A stretch of DNA of 37,409 bases from an archaeon HR04 (GTDB lineage: Archaea; Thermoproteota; Nitrososphaeria; Nitrososphaerales; Nitrosocaldaceae), in the NCBI GenBank assembly GCA_002898655.1, contig BEHG01000002.1:1-37409 (forward strand). The letters are read 5' to 3'. The first letter of the stretch is position 1. Each line of letters begins with the position of its first letter. The notes below the pieces were generated by a model that saw nothing but the letters and a program-made list of their open reading frames with translations, made no database searches and was not told the DNA's origin. The position numbers and the translations under genes were made by a program. Shown in pieces: positions 16,684 through 25,459 of the stretch.

Positions 16684-17027
16684 ATTGCAGGCGTCAATTA
16701 GAACGCTTGAACATTATAAGGTTAATAGTATGATATATTAGTTGTAGGACATATCTATTATCTGTTAATCTTCCTTTACCGTTACGAATAGTATACCTTT
16801 TCTCTTACCTTCTCTAATTGAGTAGCATCTAAACTTGAGTGTACTACTTGCAGATCTAGCAATATTCTTCCTAAATTCAGACTACCTTTATTACTGCAAT
16901 TCTCTGCCTCTCTGCATTATTTATATTTGGGTTAAGGTATGATTAGAACATATAGTTGTAGGTTGTTAAATAGTTACCATATTAATTTATTATTATTTCT
17001 AGAAATAGATTTAAACTTATATAAGAT
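16684..17027. other. Gene-free AT-rich stretch
   Basis: 344 nt between the hsdM remnant and the ParB-like gene. On the minus strand a 38-codon open stretch (16765-16881, containing FRCYSIREGKRKGILFVTVK) looks like eroded coding sequence but has no start and no recognisable family. The rest (16900-17027) is very AT-rich with nothing I can assign. Confidence 0.4.
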
Positions 17028-17891
17028 TTATAAATCATGTTTGGCCTTTATCACATCATCTATAAGGTTGTGTACAGTCAATCTGATATGCATGAGGGTG
17101 TTTGTAATACTTATAGCATCATTGGGCTCAAGTGTCTTCTTTGTCTCCTCCATGAGGGAATCTAACCTGTAGAGTGTGAGTTTTAGTGCTATTATAGTCT
17201 TCTTGAGTATGCGTATCTTCTTTTCATTTATGTAAGTTCGTTTATCGATGTAAGACTCTTCAAAGGATTCCAACTTCTTCAACTCTCTTACAGCCTTCAC
17301 AGATAGTCTATCCTGTATTATAGCATTGACCATCTTTTCTTGCATAGAAGGGCTTAGATTGACCAGTTCCAATGCATGGCTTACACTCAGCCTACCTTTG
17401 TTGATCTCTTGCTTTATACTCTCTGGCAGCCTTAGTAGTTGTATCCTATGGGATACATACTCCTCACTCTTTCCTATACACTTTGCTAATTCAGTAACAC
17501 CACCCCAGCCATATTCCATGACGTACTTACTGAATGCCTCAGCCTCCTCTATTGGGTCTAACGTTTGTCTTTGAATATTCTCTACCAACTGTACCTCATA
17601 CGCCTCTTTATCATTCAACTCCTTTATTATACATGGTATGGTTCTCCATCTCAAAGACTTGCATGCTTGAAGCCTCCTATGCCCTGCTACCACCTCAAGG
17701 TAATCCTCGACTGGTCTGACTAGGATGGGCTGGAGTAGTCCATGTTGCTGTATACTAGAGGCTAGTTCCTTTATCTTGCTAATCTCAAGTTCAGTACTAT
17801 GCCTGATCGAGTACCTTGATGTCTTTATAAGCCTTATCTCAACATTCTCTACTACCGAATCAGCTAGCCTATTCTCTAACTCTTTATACAT
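17028..17891 (-). CDS. ParB/Spo0J-like DNA-binding protein (orphan)
   Basis: 287 residues when started at ATG 17891. The frame also opens 24 codons earlier (17963), but that part overlaps a good TATA box (TTTATATA, 17913-17920) placed about 26 nt before 17891, so a nearly leaderless start at 17891 is preferred. The ParB N-terminal domain includes the GHRR motif (about 70-73) and ENIQRQTLDPIEEA (about 104-117). A central helix-turn-helix follows (about 131-151, ELAKCIGKSEEYVSHRIQLL), then a helical C-terminus. ParB proteins bind centromere-like sites and, in the classical family, hydrolyse CTP through the GxxR region. No ParA ATPase is beside it, so it may be a plasmid or element leftover, or an independent nucleoid/transcription factor. 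Confidence 0.88.
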   Translation of the reverse strand: MYKELENRLADSVVENVEIRLIKTSRYSIRHSTELEISKIKELASSIQQHGLLQPILVRPVEDYLEVVAGHRRLQACKSLRWRTIPCIIKELNDKEAYEVQLVENIQRQTLDPIEEAEAFSKYVMEYGWGGVTELAKCIGKSEEYVSHRIQLLRLPESIKQEINKGRLSVSHALELVNLSPSMQEKMVNAIIQDRLSVKAVRELKKLESFEESYIDKRTYINEKKIRILKKTIIALKLTLYRLDSLMEETKKTLEPNDAISITNTLMHIRLTVHNLIDDVIKAKHDL

Positions 17892-18128
17892 ATTACTTCT
17901 ACTATTAATCAGTATATAAAACTTTTTATTTTTTATAACCCCTAAATAAATACTAGAATTCATATTAACTCAATAACGTAGTATATTTATTTTAAACATT
18001 CACTCTACTAGGAACTAGTTTTAGTTACCATACTCTATGTTATCATAGCATGGAAAGTTAGCAGAATATTCATTACTCAATATGATTAAAAAGGTTAATA
18101 AGATCAAAGCAGTAAATGATATGTATCT

Positions 18129-18662
18129 ATGAGAGTACTCATAGCAGAGGATGAGATAGATACTGCGATACAATATAAGATAGCATTAGAGGAAAGGAAT
18201 CATGAGGTTATGTTAGCTATGGATGGAGAAGCATGTATCAGATTATATAAGGAAGAATTAAGGAGACATGCATACTATAAGCAGGATGAAGTAAACAGGC
18301 CTATACATAATGAATGTCTTAATCCTGCTGTATTTGATGTAGTTGTACTTGATTATAGAATGCCAAAGGAGAACGGTATGAACGTTGCAAAAGAGATATT
18401 GATGTTGAATCCACAACAAAGGATAATATTTGCATCAGCATATGTCAAAGAGACTCTCTTCGATTCTATCAAACAACTTAGGCATGTGGTAGAACTCATA
18501 CAGAAACCATTCGAGTTAGATGCACTAATCAATATGATTGAGGATGAAACATCATATAAGAAACTCCAGGAGTTGAATGAGTACCTTAAAGAGTTGAATG
18601 AGTTTGATCTTACACAGGAGCAGGTAAAGGATTTGTTGGATAATATAGAAAGGTTAAGATGA
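18129..18662 (+). CDS. Single-domain response regulator
   Basis: A CheY-like receiver of 177 residues. The acidic pocket is Glu7-Asp8 (AEDE), the phosphoacceptor Asp lies in VVLDYRMP near residue 75, a Thr/Ser position is replaced by the ASAYV segment, and the conserved Lys is in IQKPFE near 121. An insertion of about 25 residues lies between helix 2 and strand 3 (EELRRHAYYKQDEVNRPIHN). There is no DNA-binding output domain; a helical tail follows (about 135-177). A TATA-like GATTAAAAAG at 18084-18093 lies upstream. It converges on the transporter-kinase fusion gene with only 22 nt between them, which makes that kinase the likely partner. Confidence 0.92.
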   Translation: MRVLIAEDEIDTAIQYKIALEERNHEVMLAMDGEACIRLYKEELRRHAYYKQDEVNRPIHNECLNPAVFDVVVLDYRMPKENGMNVAKEILMLNPQQRIIFASAYVKETLFDSIKQLRHVVELIQKPFELDALINMIEDETSYKKLQELNEYLKELNEFDLTQEQVKDLLDNIERLR

Positions 18663-18684
18663 TTAGATAACATCTATTATTAGA

Positions 18685-21444
18685 TCATAAACACTTGGTG
18701 CTATCGAATGGGAGTGTTATTATGAATGTTGCACCACCCCTATCATTGTTATATGCAGTTATCTCTCCCTTATGCGCATTAACTATAGCCCTGCTTATGA
18801 ACAGACCTAATCCAACACCATATTGATTACCGTCATGTATGCTCTTTGTAACGAACTTCTCAAATAGAACAGGAAGAAGATCTTCTGGTATACCTCCTCC
18901 AGTATCACTTATGCTTATCTCTATCCTCTCCTTGTTCTTTAATACCATGCTCTCTATACTTATCTCACCATACTTTGTGAACTTTATTGCATTATCCAGT
19001 ATGTTTGTTATAACCTGATTGATTCTTATCTTATCAATATATACTTCTACATTCTCATCAAGCCTGACATTTAATGACACCTCATTGTTAATATTTGGTC
19101 TTAGAGTATTTATAACATCCATTATTATATCATTTATCCTTACCTTCTCCATGTGCAGTACAAGATTCCCGCTCTCTATCCTGCTTACATCGAGTATCTC
19201 ATTTGTGAGATGTTGTAGCCTCTTTGCATGTCTGAGTATACCATCCCAAGCAGTATCTGGATCTATCTTACCTTTCCTTGCTAAGCTTACAAACCCTAGG
19301 ATAGGTTGTATTGGGGTTCTAAGTTCATGTGATGCTATACTTATGAACTCATCCTTCAGCCTATCCTTACGCTTCAACTCTGCATTAGCCAACTCCAACT
19401 CTCTAGTCCTTATCTCAACCAACTTTGAGAGCTTGATGTTAAGCATTATAACTATGACTGCGAATCCTCCTATTACACCTAATAGGCTGTAGATGAACAC
19501 TAGAATATGTTCTGCTACATCTTTATTCTTCTCTTCTATGGATGAGTATAACATGATAGATGTTATTATTGCTACTGCCATTATCGCTGCTAATACTGTT
19601 GGTATTATAATATTCTTCCAGACGTGCATTATCCTACTCCTCTCCTCTACCAATGGTAGTACTATTATTACGATAGATGCTACGCTAGCCCATATAATTG
19701 CTATAGTAACCCATACATAGTATATCGCTTCAGAGAATATATAGTTGGAGAAGTACAAAGGTAGAGGCCATGCAACAACCAAGGCTAGTGTTATTGCTAC
19801 TGCATATCTATAGGTGAACCGCCTAGCCTTCTCTAAGAATGCCTCATCTTTATCCTCAAGCAATGATCTTATTTTATCATCAACAATCTTTATCCTTCTC
19901 CTCAATACGCTGAAATCAAATCTCTCTGGTCTTAGAATGCTATAGATAAGTGATATAATAGCACTAACAGATAAGGATGTGATGTTTCCAAGCAAAAGAG
20001 GTATACTCTGTCCTGTAGAAGATACCGAGATCTCTCCATACAATATATTTGCTGAGTAGAGCCAGATTGATACACCACATACAAGGCCTAGTATGGCACC
20101 CAACGTTACTGCCATCTTGTTTGCTCGCTTAGATAGTATAGATAAGGCTATAGGTACTACAGCAGAGCTTATCAGTATACCCATCGAGAGGTATACGTAT
20201 TGGAGATTAACCCCTAGTTGAAGCAATAGGGATGCTAGTATCCCTATCCCTATACCAAATGCTATTATCACTATCCTTGATATCTTTATCAGTTCCTTAC
20301 CTGTTGCTGTCCTTTTGATATACGTCCTATAGATATCGTATGTTACTAGAGATGATACCGCTATGAGTTCAGCAGAGCCAGCAGATGTTACTGCCATAAA
20401 CAGCATCGTCAGGAGAAGTATTGCACCCACATCGCCCAGTATATGTGATGCTGCCATTGGTGCTGCTAACCCAGCACCTACATCTGCTTGGCTGAGTGTA
20501 ATACCTGTTGCAACGGCAGTCAAGCCTAGCGTAGTTGCCAGAGTGAATGGTATGGCGAACCATGCTAACCCTCCAAGTAGGAACCCCTTTGCTGCGGCCC
20601 TTGGTTCTGCTGCTATGGCCCTCTGCCAGTAGGCCTGATCAACGAACACTGTACCAAAGTTCCCGACTATGTTTATTATGCCAAAGATGAGTGCACCAGT
20701 GGAAGCCATCGTTAGATATGAACCAGAAGCATTGCCCTCTACAGGTCTTAGTATTGATGCTGATGTTAATTTATTATACATGCCTGTTATACCACCTATC
20801 TCTGGGTTCATGAAGTAGATGACTGTAACAAATATCAGTAGAACTATGAATATTAGCGTTGCATTAAAGTAATCTGCCAAGAATGTCGCCTTTAGGCCCC
20901 CAAAGAATGTATATATGATTACCCCAAAGGGTATAAGCATTGCTGCTATGTATATGTTAACGCCAGTTAGAGCATGCACAGCAGCTGCACCACCAAGCAC
21001 TAGCATTGCAGTGACTATGATATTTGTCATTAACGCAAAGAAGAGGAATATCTTGTGCGTATTACTCCCAAATCGAGCATGTATGATCTCTGGGAACGTA
21101 TGTGCTGTTGGAGCCTTTTTCTTCAGTTCTATGACAAGTATGGCAAACAGGACTATCTGTATGCTTGCACCAGCAGCGTACCAGAATGGTCCACTTATGC
21201 CGAATTGATATGCAACTGTTGAGGATTGGAGTAGTGTTGCAGCCCACGTCCATGCAGATACTACAGATGCTGCAACTAGCCCACTCTTTATATTCCTCCC
21301 TGCTGTAGAGAACCATTCAGATGTAACCTTTGTTCCCAACCATTTGAACTCTGCCTTGATGAGCAGTGTGACTATAAGTGCCATTATAGAACCAAGTCCA
21401 ATTAGTATAAAGTATCCTACGCTTTCAGATAGTATTGAGACCAT
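18685..21444 (-). CDS. Sodium:solute symporter-histidine kinase fusion (CbrA-like)
   Basis: 919 residues. About 1-500 is an SSS-family permease with some 13 hydrophobic segments. Four further membrane helices (about 540-670) precede a coiled stretch (RTRELELANAELKRKDRLKD). A HisKA domain has phosphoacceptor His706 in FISIASHELRTPIQP. The HATPase domain has an N box (NILDNAIKF), a G1 box (DTGGGIP) and a G2 box (GVGLGLF). This architecture is like bacterial CbrA, where transport and signalling are joined. The gene is divergent from the urea channel, next to the urease cluster, and convergent with a receiver protein. SSS members include the DUR3 urea transporters, so urea is a reasonable candidate ligand, but the substrate is inferred from context only. 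Both transport and kinase motifs look intact. Confidence 0.93.
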   Translation of the reverse strand: MVSILSESVGYFILIGLGSIMALIVTLLIKAEFKWLGTKVTSEWFSTAGRNIKSGLVAASVVSAWTWAATLLQSSTVAYQFGISGPFWYAAGASIQIVLFAILVIELKKKAPTAHTFPEIIHARFGSNTHKIFLFFALMTNIIVTAMLVLGGAAAVHALTGVNIYIAAMLIPFGVIIYTFFGGLKATFLADYFNATLIFIVLLIFVTVIYFMNPEIGGITGMYNKLTSASILRPVEGNASGSYLTMASTGALIFGIINIVGNFGTVFVDQAYWQRAIAAEPRAAAKGFLLGGLAWFAIPFTLATTLGLTAVATGITLSQADVGAGLAAPMAASHILGDVGAILLLTMLFMAVTSAGSAELIAVSSLVTYDIYRTYIKRTATGKELIKISRIVIIAFGIGIGILASLLLQLGVNLQYVYLSMGILISSAVVPIALSILSKRANKMAVTLGAILGLVCGVSIWLYSANILYGEISVSSTGQSIPLLLGNITSLSVSAIISLIYSILRPERFDFSVLRRRIKIVDDKIRSLLEDKDEAFLEKARRFTYRYAVAITLALVVAWPLPLYFSNYIFSEAIYYVWVTIAIIWASVASIVIIVLPLVEERSRIMHVWKNIIIPTVLAAIMAVAIITSIMLYSSIEEKNKDVAEHILVFIYSLLGVIGGFAVIVIMLNIKLSKLVEIRTRELELANAELKRKDRLKDEFISIASHELRTPIQPILGFVSLARKGKIDPDTAWDGILRHAKRLQHLTNEILDVSRIESGNLVLHMEKVRINDIIMDVINTLRPNINNEVSLNVRLDENVEVYIDKIRINQVITNILDNAIKFTKYGEISIESMVLKNKERIEISISDTGGGIPEDLLPVLFEKFVTKSIHDGNQYGVGLGLFISRAIVNAHKGEITAYNNDRGGATFIITLPFDSTKCL

Positions 21445-21647
21445 ATCTTATTCTTATACCATCTATCTATAAAGATTATTTTGAATGTTACATCCAATGG
21501 CAATATAACATCTTCCTGTATTATAATACATCATATTTTCTAGCATCTTCATATACTAATACCAATTATAAAAGATCATTTTAGTATGTTATAAATTAAA
21601 TCCCAATATTTTAAAAAGAATTAAACTACCTTGTAATTCATTACTAT
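21445..21647. promoter_or_regulatory. Divergent promoter region between transporter-kinase and urea channel
   Basis: A 203-nt AT-rich spacer between two start codons facing apart. On the minus strand TTTATAGATA (about 21467-21476) sits about 26 nt from the kinase start, fitting a leaderless mRNA. On the plus strand there are two TATA-like elements, TTATAAATTA (21589-21598) and ATTTTAAAAAG (about 21608-21617), the latter about 30 nt before the urea channel ATG. Co-regulation of urea uptake and sensing from this spacer is plausible. Confidence 0.55.
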
Positions 21648-22811
21648 ATGGCAGGAACATGTTGTCCTAGCTACAGTACTGGAGACCCTCTACTGGACTT
21701 CTTCTACATACTCTTCAATGGAATATCTGAAGTACCATTGTTCAGTTCACCAGTGAATGGGATATTGATACTTGCGGGTGTATTGCTGGCATCGTGGAGG
21801 GCAGGTGTTATGATGGTCATAGCAGGCTTGGTAGGCGCAGGGATGGCATTGATGATGGGTGCACCGTACGATCTAGTAACGTTCGGGCTCTTTGGATACA
21901 ACTCCATCCTTACTGGAATGGCGTTCTGGTCTGGTCCATTCGTTAAATCCAATCATGCAACATTCTGGATATCCATATTTGGTGCTGCATGGACAGCTGT
22001 ATCATGGATGGCATTTGCACATGTGATGGGTGACTGGTTTGTACTAGGAGGACAAGGTTGGGCAATACCCGGATTCACGTCATCCTTCATATTCACAACA
22101 TGGGCAATAATGCTTGCAACTAAAAGATTTGGCCATAACATCTGGCCAGCCCCAGCCCAGAAAGAACCTATAGTTGCTGCAGTTGCTAGTGGTACAAGTG
22201 TAAATCAATTGATGTCTGATAGTAGTAACCCTGAGCCTGAACACTCATTCAAATGGACACCAAAAGAATTCATGATAGCAGTGCTTAACGGTGTATCACA
22301 GGTAACGTTCGTAGAGAACTGGAAGACTGGTATATTCTGGGTAGTAGGACTTACATTGTCATTTGAGTTACTCTCTGCTACATATACTACTCCAGATGGC
22401 ACATTGACTGTATCAAGGTTGTTTACAAACGCATATACAACACAATGGGATCCAACATCACCTCTCTACCTAGCAGGATTGATGGCACTTATCGGCTCTG
22501 CCATAGGTGCAGGGATGGCTATACTGCAAAGGTTACCTACAAGCGAGATAAGGATGGGGTTACATGGATTCAACCAAGTACTTGTTATGATAGCATTGAC
22601 GAGTTTTGTACCATTGACATGGCAGACCTTCCTCTACGCTGTCTTGGCAACTATAGCATGTTCATTCATGATGCCTGCATTCCAGAACCTGTTTGGAAGA
22701 TGGGGTCTTCCTGCATTGACCGGCCCATTTGTATTCACAGCATGGATATTCTTACTTGCTCTTGCAGGGTTCCAGTATATACCAGCAGGGATAGGATGGG
22801 CAAGGCCTTAG
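21648..22811 (+). CDS. Urea channel/transporter, UT family
   Basis: 387 residues with about ten hydrophobic segments in two similar halves, as in UT-type urea channels. GYNSILTGMAFW in the first half and GLHGFNQVLVMIALTSF in the second are the matching pore-lining blocks. A polar loop between the halves (about 170-205) is rich in Pro, Ser and Glu. The family moves urea down its gradient through the cytoplasmic membrane. It lies 141 nt upstream of ureA on the same strand, with a T-rich stop signal between, and is divergent from the SSS-kinase fusion. It is complete, with an ATG start. Confidence 0.92.
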   Translation: MAGTCCPSYSTGDPLLDFFYILFNGISEVPLFSSPVNGILILAGVLLASWRAGVMMVIAGLVGAGMALMMGAPYDLVTFGLFGYNSILTGMAFWSGPFVKSNHATFWISIFGAAWTAVSWMAFAHVMGDWFVLGGQGWAIPGFTSSFIFTTWAIMLATKRFGHNIWPAPAQKEPIVAAVASGTSVNQLMSDSSNPEPEHSFKWTPKEFMIAVLNGVSQVTFVENWKTGIFWVVGLTLSFELLSATYTTPDGTLTVSRLFTNAYTTQWDPTSPLYLAGLMALIGSAIGAGMAILQRLPTSEIRMGLHGFNQVLVMIALTSFVPLTWQTFLYAVLATIACSFMMPAFQNLFGRWGLPALTGPFVFTAWIFLLALAGFQYIPAGIGWARP

Positions 22812-22849
22812 CAGAGAGGATGCACACCCAAGCAAACTAGATAAACTTA

Positions 22850-22855
22850 TTTTTT
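22850..22855 (+). terminator. T-tract after the urea channel gene
   Basis: Six consecutive T about 40 nt after the stop codon at 22811, before a fresh TATA-like element for ureA. It suggests that the channel and the urease genes can be transcribed separately. Confidence 0.4.
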
Positions 22856-22952
22856 GTAGACATCGACTAAATCACTGCAAGTTAACTTATATTAATTCTT
22901 ACTAAAAATTCTAAAATATTTGCCTGATAATTATCCTATAGAGCTGATTAGT

Positions 22953-23255
22953 ATGATGTTAGCACCAAGAGAAATAGAAAAGATGTTGATATGGACAGCT
23001 GCACAGATTGCAGCACAACGCAAGAGCAGAGGCTTGAAGTTGAACTATGTGGAGGCAGTTGCATACATAGCCAATTACGTTGTAGAAGGGGCGAGAGAGG
23101 GCAAGAGCGTAGCACAGCTTATGAAGGAGGCAAAGACTATTCTAAAGAAGAATGATGTGATGGATGGGGTAGCAGATATGATCCATACAGTACAGGTGGA
23201 GGCAACATTCCCAGATGGTACAAAGTTGGTGACTGTACATGACCCAATACAGTAG
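22953..23255 (+). CDS. ureA: Urease subunit gamma
   Basis: The 100-residue gamma subunit of nickel urease. It starts at ATG 22953 (or the following ATG), giving [12 protein letters not shown], the normal family beginning. The upstream TTG at 22920 is rejected because it adds an unrelated 11 residues and overlaps a TATA-like CTAAAATA (22911-22918). The block [14 protein letters not shown] in the middle and the end [18 protein letters not shown] are typical. UreA packs with UreB and UreC into the (UreABC)3 core in the cytoplasm. It is three bases from the ribosome-binding region of ureB. Confidence 0.96.
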   Translation: MMLAPREIEKMLIWTAAQIAAQRKSRGLKLNYVEAVAYIANYVVEGAREGKSVAQLMKEAKTILKKNDVMDGVADMIHTVQVEATFPDGTKLVTVHDPIQ

Positions 23256-23270
23256 GAGGTGGCTGCGAGT

Positions 23271-23639
23271 ATGAAACCAGGAGAATACATACTCGCTGCA
23301 GAGCCTGTTGTATGCAATCAGGGTAGGAATACTGTTAAGGTGACTGTGAAGAATACTGGCGATAGACCTATACAGGTTGGTTCTCATACGCACTTCTTTG
23401 AAGTGAATAGAGCATTGGAGTTCCCAAGGGAGAAGGCATTTGGTTACAGGCTTAACATACCTGCAGGCACAGCAGTTAGGTTCGAGCCAGGAGATACAAG
23501 GGAGGTGGAGTTGGTGGAGTTTGGAGGCAAGAAGGTGTTCTATGGATGTGGTGGCTTGACGATGGGTAGCACAACATCTAGCGTAGTAAAGAGGATGGCT
23601 TTGGAGAAGGCTAGGATGAGAGGCTACAAGGGGGCATGA
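23271..23639 (+). CDS. ureB: Urease subunit beta
   Basis: A 122-residue beta subunit beginning MKPGEYILA at ATG 23271. A strong Shine-Dalgarno AGGAGGTG (23254-23261) ends about 10 nt before this ATG. A GTG at 23259 is in frame but lies inside that ribosome-binding site, so it is rejected. Typical blocks are [20 protein letters not shown] and [16 protein letters not shown]. It forms the urease core with UreA and UreC. It is separated from ureA by 15 nt and from ureC by 9 nt, in a tight operon. Confidence 0.96.
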   Translation: MKPGEYILAAEPVVCNQGRNTVKVTVKNTGDRPIQVGSHTHFFEVNRALEFPREKAFGYRLNIPAGTAVRFEPGDTREVELVEFGGKKVFYGCGGLTMGSTTSSVVKRMALEKARMRGYKGA

Positions 23640-23648
23640 GGTGAGAGC

Positions 23649-25376
23649 ATGGTTCTCAAGTTAACTAGAAAGCAATACACAGAACTATATGGTCCTAGCA
23701 AGGGTGATAGGGTTAGGTTAGGAGATACAGACATAATAGTAGAAGTTGAGAAGGATCTGATAGCCCCAGGGGATGAGTGTGTATTTGGAGGAGGTAAGAC
23801 GCTGAGGGACGGTTTGGCACAGACACCAGGCGTTACAAATTCACATGGTGCACTGGATCATGTGATAACCAATGCGTTGATACTTGATCCCATTCTAGGC
23901 ATAGTCAAGGCAGATATAGGCATAAAGGATGGGAAGATAGCAGGGATAGGGAAGGCTGGCAATCCATACATAATGGATGATGTAGATCCTAACATGGTTG
24001 TTTCTGCATGCACAGAGGCTACTGCAGGAGAACATACGATATGTACACCAGGTCATATAGATACGCATATACACTTCATATGCCCACAGCTTTACATAGA
24101 GGCTATAAGTGCTGGCACAACTACACTCATAGGAGGAGGCACTGGTCCTGCAGATGGCACAAATGCTACTACATGCACTCCTGGAGTATTCAACATAAGC
24201 AGGATGCTTGAGGCTGTGGAGGACTTTCCAGTAAACTTTGGGTTCCTAGGCAAGGGTAACGATTCTCATCCTTCCCTTGCAACACAGCTGGAGCAGATAG
24301 ATGCTGGTGCAATAGGCACAAAGATACATGAGGATTGGGGCACTACACCAGCAGTCATAGATGCAGCACTTAGAGCAGCAGATATGACAGATACTCAAGT
24401 AGCTATACACACAGATACACTTAACGAATGTGGTTATGTTGAAGATACCATAAACGCAATAGATGGGAGAACTATACATACGTATCATACAGAGGGTGCT
24501 GGAGGGGGTCATGCACCAGATATAATGAAGATAGCAGCAGAGGAGTTTGCATTACCATCATCAACAAACCCAACTAGGCCATACACTGTAAACACTGTTG
24601 ATGAGCATCTAGACATGCTTATGTTCTGCCACCATCTTAACCCTGCAGTACCAGAGGATGTTGCGTTTGCAGAGTCAAGGATAAGGGCTGAGACAATAGC
24701 AGCAGAGGATGTGCTTCATGATGAAGGAGTACTGAGCATGTACTCATCTGATAGCCAAGCAATGGGTAGGATAGGAGAGGTAACACTAAGAGCATGGCAG
24801 ACTGCAGATAAGATGAAGAAGATGAGAGGTAAGCTGAAGGAAGATTCTGTAGATAACGATAACTTCAGAGCAAAAAGGTACATAGCAAAGACAACTATAA
24901 ACTGTGCAAGGACTCATGGTATAGCAGATTATGTAGGCTCATTAGAGCCAGGTAAATACGCTGATATAGTTATGTATCCTATACCATTCTTTCCAGCAAA
25001 GCCAAAGATGGTATTCAAGGGAGGGTTCATAGCATGGTCTATAATGGGTGATCCAAACGCATCAATACCAACACCTGAGCCCGTCTTCTATAGACCTATG
25101 TTTGGTGCATTTGGTAGAGCCGTGAAGAATACAAGCTTCACATTCGTATCGAAGAGGGCAATGGAGTTGGGTGTGAAGAACAGGCTTGGGTTGGAGAAGA
25201 TAGTCCTTCCAGTTAGGAACTGTAGGAACATAAGCAAGAAGGATATGGCATGGAACTCTAGCACCCCAAAGATAGAGATAGATCCAGAGACGTATGAGGT
25301 GAAGATAGATGGTAAGATAGCAACTGTAGAGCCAGCCAAGGAGCTAGCGTTAGCACAAAGGTACTTCATATCATGA
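23649..25376 (+). CDS. ureC: Urease subunit alpha (catalytic)
   Basis: The catalytic subunit, which hydrolyses urea to ammonia and carbamate at a bi-nickel site. 575 residues, full length. Nickel ligands are present: HIDTHIHF (about 134-141), the Lys225 to be carbamylated in GTKIHEDWG, later His residues in AIHTDTLNE and [15 protein letters not shown], and Asp in SSDSQAMGR. The mobile flap Cys327-His328-His329 is MFCHHL rather than the common MVCHHL. The C-terminus [10 protein letters not shown] matches the family end. The start ATG at 23649 follows GAGGTGAGAG, a good ribosome-binding site. It is followed by a T-rich tract and the chaperonin gene. Confidence 0.97.
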   Translation: MVLKLTRKQYTELYGPSKGDRVRLGDTDIIVEVEKDLIAPGDECVFGGGKTLRDGLAQTPGVTNSHGALDHVITNALILDPILGIVKADIGIKDGKIAGIGKAGNPYIMDDVDPNMVVSACTEATAGEHTICTPGHIDTHIHFICPQLYIEAISAGTTTLIGGGTGPADGTNATTCTPGVFNISRMLEAVEDFPVNFGFLGKGNDSHPSLATQLEQIDAGAIGTKIHEDWGTTPAVIDAALRAADMTDTQVAIHTDTLNECGYVEDTINAIDGRTIHTYHTEGAGGGHAPDIMKIAAEEFALPSSTNPTRPYTVNTVDEHLDMLMFCHHLNPAVPEDVAFAESRIRAETIAAEDVLHDEGVLSMYSSDSQAMGRIGEVTLRAWQTADKMKKMRGKLKEDSVDNDNFRAKRYIAKTTINCARTHGIADYVGSLEPGKYADIVMYPIPFFPAKPKMVFKGGFIAWSIMGDPNASIPTPEPVFYRPMFGAFGRAVKNTSFTFVSKRAMELGVKNRLGLEKIVLPVRNCRNISKKDMAWNSSTPKIEIDPETYEVKIDGKIATVEPAKELALAQRYFIS

Positions 25377-25426
25377 TAACGCAAGTGCGTAGCAGATAAT
25401 AAGATAAGGTGTATAAGAACCAAAAT

Positions 25427-25440
25427 CTTTTTTTATTTTA
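25427..25440 (+). promoter_or_regulatory. T-rich tract: stop for ureABC and possible promoter for chaperonin genes
   Basis: Seven T, an A, then TTTTA between ureC and the chaperonin gene. It could end ureABC transcription. TTTATTTTA lies about 25 nt before ATG 25460 and could also serve as a weak TATA element for a second unit comprising chaperonin and accessory genes. Confidence 0.4.
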
Positions 25441-25459
25441 ATTTCATCACTCCTATAAG

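Noticed and set aside
22920-22952. TTG start for ureA
   Set aside because: It overlaps a TATA-like element and adds residues foreign to the family.
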